A stretch of DNA of 64,000 nt from Dinoroseobacter sp. (GTDB taxonomy: Bacteria > Pseudomonadota > Alphaproteobacteria > Rhodobacterales > Rhodobacteraceae). The notes under the pieces were generated by a model. The model made no database searches. It had not been told where the DNA came from and worked only from the letters and a program-made list of their open reading frames with translations. The position numbers and the translations under genes were made by a program. This document shows, piece after piece, positions 32,941 through 41,985 of this stretch; the stretch's first letter is position 1, and every line of letters starts with the position of its first letter. The DNA is taken from assembly GCA_030066795.1 (NCBI GenBank), contig JASJAW010000001.1:124001-188000 (forward strand), given 5' to 3'.

Positions 32941-33843
32941 TCAGCTGGGCGGCGGCGTCAGCGTGCCGCTCATCACCGGAACAGCATGACCAGAGACATA
33001 AACGGCGCTTAACGCGCCGTTTTTTTGTATGATCCGCAAGGAGATCTCGCTGGGTCGGCCCATATCTGTGCCTTGGCGCAGCTCAAAATTAGTCTCCTCG
33101 TCGGCCAACTCACCAGCCTGCAAAAGTTGTGCGGCCAGTATCGCTGAAGCCGACCCCGTGGCGGGGTCTTCCGGAATACCCGCCGTCGGTGAAAACATCC
33201 GTACTTCATATCCCGTGGCCGAGCGGCAATAGAGATAGGCGCTGTCGACCTCTCCGGCGGCCATGAGGCTGGACCAATGAGGCTCCTGCGGCTGTGCTCT
33301 GCGCAATGCGTCGCGGTGTGACACTGGCACAAAAAGGAATGCCGGCCCGCCCGCGAGGACTGACGGGTCGTGGTTGCAAAAGCCGATATCCTCCGGTGTC
33401 AGACCCAGAGCCGGAGCGAGCGCGCTATGGTCTACGCGACCCGTATGCATATGTGGAAGAACCGGCGCCTGCAGTTCAGCGCGCAGCACGCCCGCTGCGC
33501 GCGATACACGGACTGGTACATTTCCTGCCGCTTCTTCCAGCACAAGGTCCGCCGTAAAGTCCTCCGCACCTCGGCTTTGGGTCGCCAAATGGATCGCGCA
33601 GCCAATTGTCGGGTGCCCGGCAAACGGAATCTCAGCCGTTGGAAAGAAGATGCGTACTCGTGCCGTATGCTCTGTCGAAACTGGCGGCATGACGAAGACC
33701 GTTTCCGACAGATTAAACTCGCGCGCAATGGCCTGCATCTGTATCGTGCCGAGACCTTCGGCGCCTTCGACAATTGCCAGTGGATTGCCGGAATAGGCCT
33801 GCTTGGTGAACACGTCGTAGGTGAAAAAATCTAACTTCCGCAT
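32941..33843 (-). CDS. PhzF-family isomerase/epimerase
   Basis: A 300-residue PhzF/DapF-fold protein. I start at the ATG at 33843 (MRKLDFFTYDVFTKQAYSGNP, cut for length to the first 20 residues MRKLDFFTYDVFTKQAYSGN), since the open frame further upstream has no similarity. Glu47 in REFNLSETVFV is the general acid/base of the family; RIFFPTAEIPFAGHPTIG and GIPEDPATGSASA are the other hallmarks. PhzF isomerises a phenazine precursor, but most relatives have unknown substrates. There are no phenazine genes here. Confidence 0.85.
   Translation of the reverse strand: MRKLDFFTYDVFTKQAYSGNPLAIVEGAEGLGTIQMQAIAREFNLSETVFVMPPVSTEHTARVRIFFPTAEIPFAGHPTIGCAIHLATQSRGAEDFTADLVLEEAAGNVPVRVSRAAGVLRAELQAPVLPHMHTGRVDHSALAPALGLTPEDIGFCNHDPSVLAGGPAFLFVPVSHRDALRRAQPQEPHWSSLMAAGEVDSAYLYCRSATGYEVRMFSPTAGIPEDPATGSASAILAAQLLQAGELADEETNFELRQGTDMGRPSEISLRIIQKNGALSAVYVSGHAVPVMSGTLTPPPS
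33001..33026 (+). terminator. Intrinsic terminator placed inside the 3' end of the phzF-like gene
   Basis: A perfect 8-bp stem AACGGCGC/GCGCCGTT with a 5-nt loop followed by a T-run fits rightward transcription of the small protein at 32680-32940. The same bases encode about residues 273-281 of the convergent PhzF-like protein. Confidence 0.8.
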
Positions 33844-33910
33844 CAGAGCCGCGCGCCTCTCTATACACTTAAGCAATACGCAAACTTGGCCGTGTGCGGC
33901 CGAACGCCGA

Positions 33911-35554
33911 TCAGACCAGACGACTGTTGTCCTTGGCAGCGCGGACGAAATCGGCGAACAAAGGATGCGGTGCAAAAGGTTTGGACTTTAGTTCGGGGTG
34001 GAACTGCACACCAATAAACCAGGGGTGGTCTTTCACCTCTACAATCTCAGGCAAGCGGCCATCAGGGGACATGCCTGAGAAGATCAAACCTTCTTCCTGC
34101 AGCTTGTCTCGGTATTTGATGTCGACCTCATAGCGATGCCGGTGGCGCTCTTCGATGTGTTGTTGGCCATAAATTTTAGCGACTTTGGAGCCTTCCTTCA
34201 GCACAGCATCGTACGCGCCAAGTCGCATGGTGCCGCCTTTGTCGTCGTCGACTTTCCGCTCAACTTTGTGATTGCCCTGAACCCATTCCTTGAGGTGATA
34301 GACGACCGGTGTGAAGCGCCTTTTTCCAGCCTCGTGATCGAACTCCTCAGAACCCGCATCGACGACGTCGGCGAGGTTCCGCGCGGCCTCGATCACAGCC
34401 ATCTGCATGCCCAGGCAAATCCCGAGGTAAGGGATTTTGTGTTCCCGCGCGAATTGCGCGGCTTTGATCTTACCTTCGGTCCCGCGTTCGCCGAACCCGC
34501 CGGGCACAAGAATCGCATCAAACTTCTCCAAATGCGTCACCGGATCTTCCCGTTCGAAGATCTCGGCATCGATCCACTCGGACCGCACTTTGACCCGGTT
34601 AGCCATGCCACCATGAGTGAGCGCTTCAGCAATGGATTTGTAGGCATCTTCGAGCTGCGTGTACTTGCCCACTATCGCGACATTCACCTCGCCTTCGGGG
34701 TTATGGACGCGGTCAGCCACGTCCTGCCAGACACTCAAGTCGGGTTTAGGAGCGGGCGAGATATTGAATGCGTCCAGAACCGCCTGATCAAGGCCTTCCC
34801 TGTGATACGCCAGCGGAGCTTCGTAGATTGACGCCAAGTCCTGAGCTGCAATCACGCTCTCGGGACGTACATTGCAGAACAGAGCCAGTTTATCGCGCTC
34901 CTTCTGCGGGATTGGTCCTTCAGACCGACATACCAGAACATCCGGCGCAATACCGATTGAGCGCAGTTCTTTCACTGAGTGTTGCGTCGGTTTGGTTTTC
35001 AACTCGCCCGAGGCCGCGATGTAGGGCAGTAGAGTGAGATGCATAAAGATGCACTGACCGCGCGGCTTGTCCTGTCCGAACTGGCGGATCGCCTCAAAGA
35101 AAGGCAAACCTTCGATATCGCCAACCGTGCCTCCGATCTCGCACAGCATGAAATCGACCTCATCCTCGCCAATAGCGATGAAGTCTTTGATCTCGTTTGT
35201 TACATGCGGGATGACCTGAATCGTTTTGCCGAGGTAGTCGCCGCGGCGTTCCTTTTCGAGCACATCGGAATAGATGCGTCCGGAACTGACCGAGTCGGTT
35301 TTGCGGGCAGCGACACCGGTAAACCGCTCGTAGTGGCCGAGGTCGAGATCTGTTTCGGCGCCGTCGTCAGTGACGAACACTTCGCCATGTTCGAACGGGC
35401 TCATCGTCCCCGGATCGACGTTTAGATAAGGATCAAGCTTGCGCAGACGCACCGAAAAGCCGCGTGCTTGTAACAGTGCACCGAGAGCAGCGGATGCCAG
35501 CCCTTTGCCAAGCGACGATACCACTCCGCCCGTGATAAAAACAAAGCGTGCCAT
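33911..35554 (-). CDS. pyrG: CTP synthase
   Basis: A 547-residue CTP synthase, starting at the ATG at 35554 ([20 protein letters not shown]). The N-terminal amidoligase domain carries the P-loop [11 protein letters not shown] and [20 protein letters not shown]; the C-terminal glutaminase has the oxyanion-hole region PGGFGERG, the nucleophile Cys in [10 protein letters not shown] and the His/Glu pair in FHPELKS. It converts UTP, ATP and glutamine to CTP. The usual Rhodobacterales order secG-pyrG is kept. Confidence 0.96.
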   Translation of the reverse strand: MARFVFITGGVVSSLGKGLASAALGALLQARGFSVRLRKLDPYLNVDPGTMSPFEHGEVFVTDDGAETDLDLGHYERFTGVAARKTDSVSSGRIYSDVLEKERRGDYLGKTIQVIPHVTNEIKDFIAIGEDEVDFMLCEIGGTVGDIEGLPFFEAIRQFGQDKPRGQCIFMHLTLLPYIAASGELKTKPTQHSVKELRSIGIAPDVLVCRSEGPIPQKERDKLALFCNVRPESVIAAQDLASIYEAPLAYHREGLDQAVLDAFNISPAPKPDLSVWQDVADRVHNPEGEVNVAIVGKYTQLEDAYKSIAEALTHGGMANRVKVRSEWIDAEIFEREDPVTHLEKFDAILVPGGFGERGTEGKIKAAQFAREHKIPYLGICLGMQMAVIEAARNLADVVDAGSEEFDHEAGKRRFTPVVYHLKEWVQGNHKVERKVDDDKGGTMRLGAYDAVLKEGSKVAKIYGQQHIEERHRHRYEVDIKYRDKLQEEGLIFSGMSPDGRLPEIVEVKDHPWFIGVQFHPELKSKPFAPHPLFADFVRAAKDNSRLV

Positions 35555-35753
35555 TGGGCCCGAGTCCCCCAAAAATTACGGCCCCTAAATGAGGCGCTAG
35601 TTTCTGTTTGTGAGAGCTTGGTGCCGCGTCCGAGGCGCTGCAAAACCCGATCATCACGGGATTTAACACATAAAGGATTCGCTTCGAGAGCGCAATAAGA
35701 CCGCAGCATGTTGAGGCGCAAGGAGACGCCTGCGCAACATAGTGAGGTTTTTT

Positions 35754-36116
35754 CTACTCAGCGCGCGGTGGCAAAAGTGGCGCGTCACTCGAGACCGGAG
35801 GCAACAGGTCTTCGCCTGCCGGGAGACCGGGTGACTCAACCGGGGCCGGTGTCGGCGCGTCGGTGATGCGGTCCAGAACCGAGGCCGAGTTCGAGTTTGC
35901 CGCTGCAAGGATTGTCAGAGTAATTGAAGTGCCGATGAAGGCGATCGCCAGCGCCCAAGTCATTTTGCCAAGCGCTGTTGCTGCGCCGCGGCTGGAGACA
36001 GCGCCACCGCCACCGCCACCCATACCAAGGCCGCCGCCTTCGGAACGCTGCAGAAGCACCACACCGATCAGTGCGAGGGCAAGAAGCAGGTGGACGATCA
36101 GAATGACATTTTCCAT
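35754..36116 (-). CDS. secG: Protein-export membrane protein SecG
   Basis: A 120-residue SecG: two membrane segments (residues about 3-22 and 53-72) around the conserved loop LQRSEGGGLGMGGGGGGAVSSRGA, followed by a Pro/Ala-rich tail longer than in E. coli, as is common in alphaproteobacteria. It forms the SecYEG translocon with SecY and SecE. It is upstream of pyrG with a 199-nt gap and divergent from purA. Confidence 0.93.
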   Translation of the reverse strand: MENVILIVHLLLALALIGVVLLQRSEGGGLGMGGGGGGAVSSRGAATALGKMTWALAIAFIGTSITLTILAAANSNSASVLDRITDAPTPAPVESPGLPAGEDLLPPVSSDAPLLPPRAE

Positions 36117-36278
36117 GGGCCAGCCTTTGGATGTGCGATGGCGGGTATCTAAGGCTTTGTGCGCGGCCTCGCAAGGCCCCAGATTGAAGCGACCGACAAG
36201 CTGTAATTAACGGTTTCCTCGCGGCATGGGTCTCTATATACCGGCGCGGGTTTCGGTAAAGACGAGAAGAGGTCCGAA
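36117..36278. promoter_or_regulatory. Divergent secG/purA promoter region
   Basis: A 162-nt non-coding gap between the divergent starts. A TATATA box at 36235-36240 is a candidate -10 for purA, whose ribosome site AGAAGAGG follows near 36265. No clear -35 or operator palindrome is seen. Confidence 0.35.
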
Positions 36279-37574
36279 ATGGCAAATGTGGTTGTCGTGG
36301 GCGCGCAGTGGGGCGACGAAGGCAAAGGCAAAATTGTGGACTGGCTCTCGGAGCGCGCAGACGTGATAGCGCGCTTTCAGGGTGGGCATAACGCGGGCCA
36401 TACGTTGGTCATCGATGGCAAGGTTTACAAGCTGAATGCGCTGCCATCTGGCGTGGTGAGGGGCGGAAAGCTCTCGGTCATTGGCAATGGCGTCGTTCTG
36501 GACCCCTGGCATCTGGTGAAAGAGATTGAAACGATCCGGGGGCAGGGCGTCGACATTTCTCCCACGACCCTGATGATTGCAGAAAACACACCTTTGATCC
36601 TGCCCATTCACGGCGAACTCGACCGTGCGCGCGAAGAGGCAGCAACCAAAGGCACCAAGATCGGAACCACCGGGCGCGGAATTGGGCCTGCCTACGAAGA
36701 CAAGGTCGGCCGCCGTTCTGTCCGGGTGGCCGATCTGGCAGATGAAGCCACGCTCGAAGCCCGCGTTGACCGGGCTCTCCAACACCATGACCCTCTGCGC
36801 AAAGGTTTGGGCATTGAACCGGTGGACCGGGATGCACTTATCGCACAGCTGAAAGAGATTGCTCCTGCCATCCTCGAATACGCCGCACCGGTCTGGAAAG
36901 TGCTGAATGAAAAGCGCAAAGCGGGTCATCGCATCCTGTTCGAAGGCGCGCAGGGCGCGCTTCTGGACATCGATTTTGGGACATATCCTTTTGTAACGTC
37001 TTCCAACGTAATTGCCGGTCAGGCGGCGACGGGTGTGGGCATTGGTCCGGGAAGCATCGACTATGTTCTGGGTATCGTGAAAGCTTACACGACCCGAGTC
37101 GGCGAGGGCCCATTCCCTACCGAATTGCAGGATGCGGATGGTCAGCGGCTCGGAGAGCGCGGACATGAATTCGGAACTGTGACAGGCCGCCAGCGTCGCT
37201 GTGGCTGGTTCGATTCTGCACTGGTTCGCCAGACGTGTGCGACTTCCGGTGTCAAGGGTATAGCGCTGACCAAACTTGATGTGCTCGACGGGTTCGAGGT
37301 GTTGAAAATCTGCGTCGGCTACGAACTTGATGGAACCCGCCTCGATTACCTGCCGACTGCCGCGGACCAGCAAGCCCGCTGTACACCTATCTATGAACAA
37401 ATGGACGGCTGGACCGAAAGCACGGAGGGCGCGCGTAGTTGGGCAGACCTGCCTGGTAATGCTGTGAAATACGTGCGCCGGATCGAGGAATTGATCGAGT
37501 GTCCGGTCGCACTATTGTCTACGTCGCCGGAGAGGGATGACACCATTCTCGTCACCGATCCGTTTGCCGACTAA
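36279..37574 (+). CDS. purA: Adenylosuccinate synthetase
   Basis: A 431-residue PurA. The N-terminus has the P-loop [18 protein letters not shown] with the catalytic Asp, then [13 protein letters not shown] with the catalytic His; [14 protein letters not shown] and the C-terminal RRCGWFD and [10 protein letters not shown] are also diagnostic. It forms adenylosuccinate from IMP and aspartate with GTP. Its ribosome site is AGAAGAGG. A DUF2842 gene follows by 24 nt. Confidence 0.96.
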   Translation: MANVVVVGAQWGDEGKGKIVDWLSERADVIARFQGGHNAGHTLVIDGKVYKLNALPSGVVRGGKLSVIGNGVVLDPWHLVKEIETIRGQGVDISPTTLMIAENTPLILPIHGELDRAREEAATKGTKIGTTGRGIGPAYEDKVGRRSVRVADLADEATLEARVDRALQHHDPLRKGLGIEPVDRDALIAQLKEIAPAILEYAAPVWKVLNEKRKAGHRILFEGAQGALLDIDFGTYPFVTSSNVIAGQAATGVGIGPGSIDYVLGIVKAYTTRVGEGPFPTELQDADGQRLGERGHEFGTVTGRQRRCGWFDSALVRQTCATSGVKGIALTKLDVLDGFEVLKICVGYELDGTRLDYLPTAADQQARCTPIYEQMDGWTESTEGARSWADLPGNAVKYVRRIEELIECPVALLSTSPERDDTILVTDPFAD

Positions 37575-37598
37575 ACACTTAGCCGAGCCGGAGAAAGC

Positions 37599-37829
37599 AT
37601 GGCCCTATCATACAAAGCGCGTCGCCGATGGTCGCTGGTGATCCTGCTGCTTGGTTTGCCCGCTTATATCGTGACCGCCGTTACAATTATGAATTGGCTT
37701 GGTCGCCCGCCGCTTTGGGTGGAGTTTTTGGTGTATGTCGCCCTCGGTATCCTGTGGGCTCTGCCGTTTAAGTTTATTTTCAAAGGGATCGGGCAAGCTG
37801 ATCCGGACCAGCCGACTTCCGAGGACTGA
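37599..37829 (+). CDS. DUF2842 small membrane protein
   Basis: A 76-residue protein with two membrane helices (residues about 12-32 and 42-62) and the family segment ALGILWALPFKFIFKGIGQADPD near the end. DUF2842 proteins are found mainly in alphaproteobacteria; their role is unknown. It is probably cotranscribed with purA and ends at a terminator. Confidence 0.85.
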   Translation: MALSYKARRRWSLVILLLGLPAYIVTAVTIMNWLGRPPLWVEFLVYVALGILWALPFKFIFKGIGQADPDQPTSED

Positions 37830-37838
37830 GAAATAAAA

Positions 37839-37870
37839 AAAGCGCCCGGCGAAACAGGGCGCTTTCTTTT
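37839..37870. terminator. Bidirectional intrinsic terminator
   Basis: A perfect 9-bp stem AAAGCGCCC/GGGCGCTTT with a 9-nt loop, preceded by an A-run and followed by CTTTTT. It can stop rightward transcription from purA-DUF2842 and leftward transcription from the acidic-protein gene that ends at 37893. Confidence 0.85.
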
Positions 37871-37892
37871 TGTGATGTGCAGGTTGGCGGGG

Positions 37893-40223
37893 TTACCCGT
37901 GTCCGACAAACCGGCTGTCGTTCGAGATGACGAACTGCCCGCGATCCACTTTCTCGATCGTGCCATTCCGCAAGAGGTCTCCAAAGCTGCGCAGTTGCGC
38001 TTCTCGGGAGAACGTGCGGTCCCGATCGTGACGCATCACCATGTGCATCACCTCCGGCCGTGAGAAGTGGGTTTTACCCTCAACCGTGCTCAGATAAGCG
38101 GCGGCCGCTTCGAGGAGCTCGTGCAGTTCGTGAGCGCCCATTTCGTCGGCGTAGTCAGCAAAGCCACTCGACTGTTCTTCCAGAGCATCTGATTTTTCAG
38201 TTCGGTTGATCCGGCGTGGCCGTACTGTCGCGTCTTGTTCAACCAACGCCTGCGGTACCAGCACCAGTGGTTCGATCTCAGCGCTCCGGTTAGTGGGGGT
38301 ATCATCAGCGTCCCCTGCCGGTTCGGGGGCCTCTTCAACAGCGCGGGGACGCACGATTGACGCAAGATCTTTGCGGTAATCGTCTACGGCTTCGTCGCCT
38401 GTCTCGGTGTCTTCGCCGTCTTTTGGCGTCACACGGTCTGCGATGGTCGCAGCAACAGCTGCTTTGAGATGCGCAAGCGCGCTTTGGCGCCTTTGCGTAT
38501 GATCATCGTTAAGCTTGCTGTTGGTTTGCGACAGGAGCCGTTCGACGGTTTCGTCGTCGTCGCCTACGGAATCTTCGCCCAAGGATTCCTGGGCGCGGGC
38601 GCGGCGGGCCTCGGCAGCTTCTTCTGCGGCAACTTGGGCCGCCACTTCGGCTTCTGCAGCAGCCTCGATCTCGGCCTCTGCATCCGCTTTTGCAAGATCG
38701 TCTTCAATCGCGGCGAGATTGCTCAACAGGGCAGCTTCTTCGTCCGCTACAGCTTCCTCGGAGGGGATTTCCTGCGAAGTGAGTTCGTCGGAAGCAACTT
38801 CGTCTTCGGCGACGACCTCTGCTGTGTCCTCTTCATAGACCGGCTGGTCCTGCTCTGCCTCAATCGTACGCTCGAACGCTTTCGGACGTGGCGCATTGCG
38901 TGGACGAGCCATGGCCGCGGCGGCGATCAGGTCTTCGTCGGACAACTCAAGCGCCATGCCGCGGCGCGGTGCGAGGTCCTGACCCTCTTCAATGGCGGCC
39001 AGTTCCTCCTCGAAAGACGTCTCGGGTTCGGAAGGCACTTCATCCTCAAACAGCTCTTCCTCGGCAAAGGTCACAGGAGCGTCGACGAGCGGTTCATCTG
39101 CGGTTTCAGCTTCCGTAGTCTCTACGGTTCGCTCGTCTTCCTCTTCCTCGGCGTCAAGGCCGAACGAGGTGTCATCTGTCAGATCGTCGGTCTCTGACAA
39201 GGCATCATCCGTGTCGCCCTTTTGTCCAGAAAGGCCTGAAACGCTGGCCGCGACAACTGACCGGATTCGCTGCAATTTCGCAGCGATGCTTGTGGCAGCC
39301 GGTGCTTCGTCCTGATCTGGCGAGGGTTCAGACACATCAAGCTCAAGCGTCACGTCTTCTGCGTCGGTCGCAGGGGCCTCAATAGATTGTTCGACCGCCG
39401 TTTCTTCAATCTGGAATAGCGCGGCTACATCCTCATCGGCGGCTTCCAAGATCTCGCTGTCTTCGTCTTCGATTGGCTCGAGATCGCGACGGATGGCATC
39501 TGCAAAGCTTGGCGCGTGGTCTGCCGCTTCCGGCTCCGCGTTGTCTTCATGGGATGGCTCGTCGTCCTCAGTGATTTCGAAGACAAAATCAGAAGCCGAT
39601 GCGACGTCGCCACTCAGATCTTCGACCGGCTCTTGATCTTCGGCTACATCAGTGTCGTCTTCAAAGCTCCACTCTGCGGCCACTGCTGGAATGTCTTCGA
39701 CCGGTTCCGCATCATCTGCGGTGACAATCAAAGCCGGCGTCGTTTCTTCTGGCTCCGCTGGCATCAGGTCTACGCCGTTCGCCAAATCGGTTGCCGCCTC
39801 TTCTTGCGGCACCGTGTCTACTTCGAAGTCATCTTCCTGGGAAAACTCGGTTAGTTCCTGGGTTGAGGTCACCTCGGGCTGTACCTCAGCAACCGGGTCG
39901 ACCGCGACGTCAGGTTGAATGTCGGCAACAGGCTCCGCCGCAGGCTCAGATGTCGCCGCAGCCGCCTCACTGCCTTGTGTCAGGCGCAGACCGTTTTTGG
40001 CAACTTCCGCGTCCACGGGCTTGTCGGACGACTTCTGCGCAATTGCGTGCAGCATCTGCACGTCCGGCGTGGGCGGTTCTGCGCCAAAAAAGCGGTCCTC
40101 AGATGCAAGGTCGCGAAAATACTCCGCGATCGCTTTCATCGTGGAAAACGGGTCATCAAATCCTTCAAGCGTACAGGAAAAGGTTCCGTACGACACAGTG
40201 AGGATCTTATTCGGTCCAACCAT
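37893..40223 (-). CDS. Very large acidic, low-complexity protein with conserved ends
   Basis: A 776-residue protein starting at the ATG at 40223. Residues 1-60 form a compact globular block (NKILTVSYGTFSCTLEGFDD, MKAIAEYFRDLASEDRFFG). Residues about 70-640 are almost entirely Glu, Asp, Ala, Val, Thr and Pro, with an Arg-rich island (RRGMALELSDEDLIAAAAMA, RPRNAPRPKAF) in the middle. The last 120 residues are globular again (ELHELLEAAAAYLSTVEGKT, RPEVMHMVMRHDRDRTFSRE, FGDLLRNGTIEKVDRGQF) and resemble a winged-helix fold. No signal peptide or membrane segment. The layout suggests a cytoplasmic adaptor with two ordered ends joined by a disordered acidic tether. I do not recognise a named family. 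Confidence 0.8.
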   Translation of the reverse strand: MVGPNKILTVSYGTFSCTLEGFDDPFSTMKAIAEYFRDLASEDRFFGAEPPTPDVQMLHAIAQKSSDKPVDAEVAKNGLRLTQGSEAAAATSEPAAEPVADIQPDVAVDPVAEVQPEVTSTQELTEFSQEDDFEVDTVPQEEAATDLANGVDLMPAEPEETTPALIVTADDAEPVEDIPAVAAEWSFEDDTDVAEDQEPVEDLSGDVASASDFVFEITEDDEPSHEDNAEPEAADHAPSFADAIRRDLEPIEDEDSEILEAADEDVAALFQIEETAVEQSIEAPATDAEDVTLELDVSEPSPDQDEAPAATSIAAKLQRIRSVVAASVSGLSGQKGDTDDALSETDDLTDDTSFGLDAEEEEDERTVETTEAETADEPLVDAPVTFAEEELFEDEVPSEPETSFEEELAAIEEGQDLAPRRGMALELSDEDLIAAAAMARPRNAPRPKAFERTIEAEQDQPVYEEDTAEVVAEDEVASDELTSQEIPSEEAVADEEAALLSNLAAIEDDLAKADAEAEIEAAAEAEVAAQVAAEEAAEARRARAQESLGEDSVGDDDETVERLLSQTNSKLNDDHTQRRQSALAHLKAAVAATIADRVTPKDGEDTETGDEAVDDYRKDLASIVRPRAVEEAPEPAGDADDTPTNRSAEIEPLVLVPQALVEQDATVRPRRINRTEKSDALEEQSSGFADYADEMGAHELHELLEAAAAYLSTVEGKTHFSRPEVMHMVMRHDRDRTFSREAQLRSFGDLLRNGTIEKVDRGQFVISNDSRFVGHG

Positions 40224-40368
40224 CTGCCTGCTCACTTTCTAGCCCCGAGCCAGCGACTATAATTTACCAATTGCTATTTCCAATTCACAAACAAAAACAC
40301 AGAAAACCGTAAGATTTTCCGCAAATACGGTTGCACTTTGTCAAGCGGAACCGAAATATCGCGAAATC
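40224..40368. promoter_or_regulatory. AT-rich divergent promoter region
   Basis: A 145-nt AT-rich gap between the divergent acidic-protein and thiamine pyrophosphokinase genes. An inverted repeat AACCGTA/TACGGTT (40305-40311 and 40326-40332, 14-nt spacer) lies in its right part. No TPP-riboswitch-like core is apparent. Confidence 0.3.
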
Positions 40369-41043
40369 ATGCAAGCATCGGAAAACTCCGCCACGATTGC
40401 GACATTTTTAGGTGCCGGGCCTGCCACAATTGCAACGGTACGAAGCGTTGGCGCAAAGGCCTCGATTCTTGTGGCTGTCGACGGTGGCGTTGCCCACGCC
40501 GCCGACGCCGGTCTTAGGCCAGACGTAATTCTGGGCGATTTTGACAGCTTGCCGAGTCCCTTTCCCGATTCCCTGCAAGGCGTCACCAGACGCCAAATTA
40601 CGGACCAAGACAGTACGGATTTTGACAAAGCGTTGCGTAGCATTGAGGCGGACTTATACTTGTGCGCAGGTTTCACGGACGGGCGCATCGACCATTTGCT
40701 CGCCTGTTTTCACAGTTTGCTTAAACGTCCTGAAAGACAAGCTGTTCTGGTCTCAGAGAGCGACGTAGTCACCTTACTACCCCCGAAAATCTCGATCGAC
40801 CTCGTCTCTGGAGCGCGGGTCTCAGTTTTTCCATTGAAAGCGGGAGAAACGCGTTCGCAGGGGCTAAAATGGCCCCTAGACGGGCTTGCGCTCCATCCTG
40901 GCGGTGTTGTCTCCACATCCAACGAGGCTGTTGGCGGACCTGTCCGGCTGCTCGCAGATGGTCCGCACTCTTTATTAATCCTTCCGCGCAAATACCTCGA
41001 TCCGCTAGTCTCGGCCCTTATCCAAAGTCCGCGTTGGTCCTAG
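40369..41043 (+). CDS. thiN: Thiamine pyrophosphokinase
   Basis: A 224-residue TPK. The N-terminal domain has LVAVDGGVAHAADAGLRPD, VILGDFDSL and the paired ITDQDSTDFDKAL; GFTDGRIDHLLA supplies the conserved GxRxDH. The C-terminal beta domain (ALHPGGVVSTSNEAVGGPV) binds thiamine. It converts thiamine plus ATP to thiamine diphosphate and AMP. It is monocistronic or leads rpiA after 115 nt. Confidence 0.9.
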   Translation: MQASENSATIATFLGAGPATIATVRSVGAKASILVAVDGGVAHAADAGLRPDVILGDFDSLPSPFPDSLQGVTRRQITDQDSTDFDKALRSIEADLYLCAGFTDGRIDHLLACFHSLLKRPERQAVLVSESDVVTLLPPKISIDLVSGARVSVFPLKAGETRSQGLKWPLDGLALHPGGVVSTSNEAVGGPVRLLADGPHSLLILPRKYLDPLVSALIQSPRWS

Positions 41044-41158
41044 AAGTACTCTGTTAACGGGAGAAATCTGTGCCTTGACGGTTCTGGTCGGTCAAGTCAC
41101 CCTCGCACTCCAACCGGTTTTTTGCTTTATGCAAGACGACCTGATGGAGGAGTCGCCC

Positions 41159-41941
41159 ATGTCCGGAGAATTGTCCCCGATTGACCGCGCAAAATATGTC
41201 GCGGCAAAGCGCGCTGTTGCGCTTGTGGAGGATGGCATGCGCGTTGGGCTCGGAACTGGCTCAACTGCCGCTTGGATGGTCCGCCATTTGGCGGAGGTAG
41301 TGCACGAAGAGGGCATGCAGATCACTTGCGTTGCCACTTCGAAACGCACTGCGGACTTGGCGCGCGATCTAAAGCTGACTGTGTCCACTCTGGACGAGGT
41401 GAAATGGCTGGATCTGACCATTGACGGTGCTGACGAGTTCGATCAGCAGCTCAACCTGATCAAAGGCGGGGGCGGGGCGTTATTGCATGAAAAGATCGTT
41501 GCCACCGCATCGGACCGGATGGTCGTGATAACCGACGTGTCGAAACAGGTCTCCCAGCTCGGTCATTTTCCGCTTCCAGTTGAGGTTGTGCGATTTGGTT
41601 GGGAAACGACCAAGACACTAATCGAAGAGACACTGATTAATTTGAGCGTCGTGGGGCGTACAGGTCGGCTCCGAGTAACGCAGGGCGGTCCATTTGTGAC
41701 TGATGAAGGGAATTATATCATTGATCTGGACCTATTACAGATTGAGAACCCGCGCCAAGCGTCTTTGGTATTGAATCAGATCCCTGGCGTGGTTGAGAAC
41801 GGGCTCTTTATCGACATCTGCGATATGGTCGTGATCGGGAATTCCGACGCCACGGTCGAAATTCGCGACATAAATACCGGGTCAATCAAGCAGGAGCAGG
41901 TTGAAGTTATCACCAGCGCCAACGTATTCTCTGATCTGTAA
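41159..41941 (+). CDS. rpiA: Ribose-5-phosphate isomerase A
   Basis: A 260-residue RpiA, starting at the ATG at 41159, preceded by GGAGGAG; the open frame reaches back to 41075 without family similarity. Motifs are VGLGTGSTAAWMV, TIDGADEFD (catalytic Asp region) and KGGGGALLHEKIVA with the catalytic base. It interconverts ribose 5-phosphate and ribulose 5-phosphate. A short CCGGGC/GCCCGG hairpin (41944-41963) separates it from gor. Confidence 0.95.
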   Translation: MSGELSPIDRAKYVAAKRAVALVEDGMRVGLGTGSTAAWMVRHLAEVVHEEGMQITCVATSKRTADLARDLKLTVSTLDEVKWLDLTIDGADEFDQQLNLIKGGGGALLHEKIVATASDRMVVITDVSKQVSQLGHFPLPVEVVRFGWETTKTLIEETLINLSVVGRTGRLRVTQGGPFVTDEGNYIIDLDLLQIENPRQASLVLNQIPGVVENGLFIDICDMVVIGNSDATVEIRDINTGSIKQEQVEVITSANVFSDL

Positions 41942-41985
41942 GACCGGGCTGGGGTTTGCCCGGCACGGAAGACAGGAGCGGCCCC

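Noticed and set aside
40224..40368. TPP riboswitch in front of thiamine pyrophosphokinase
   Set aside because: No conserved CUGAGA or GAUC-type thi-box elements seen; TPK genes are usually not under this switch.
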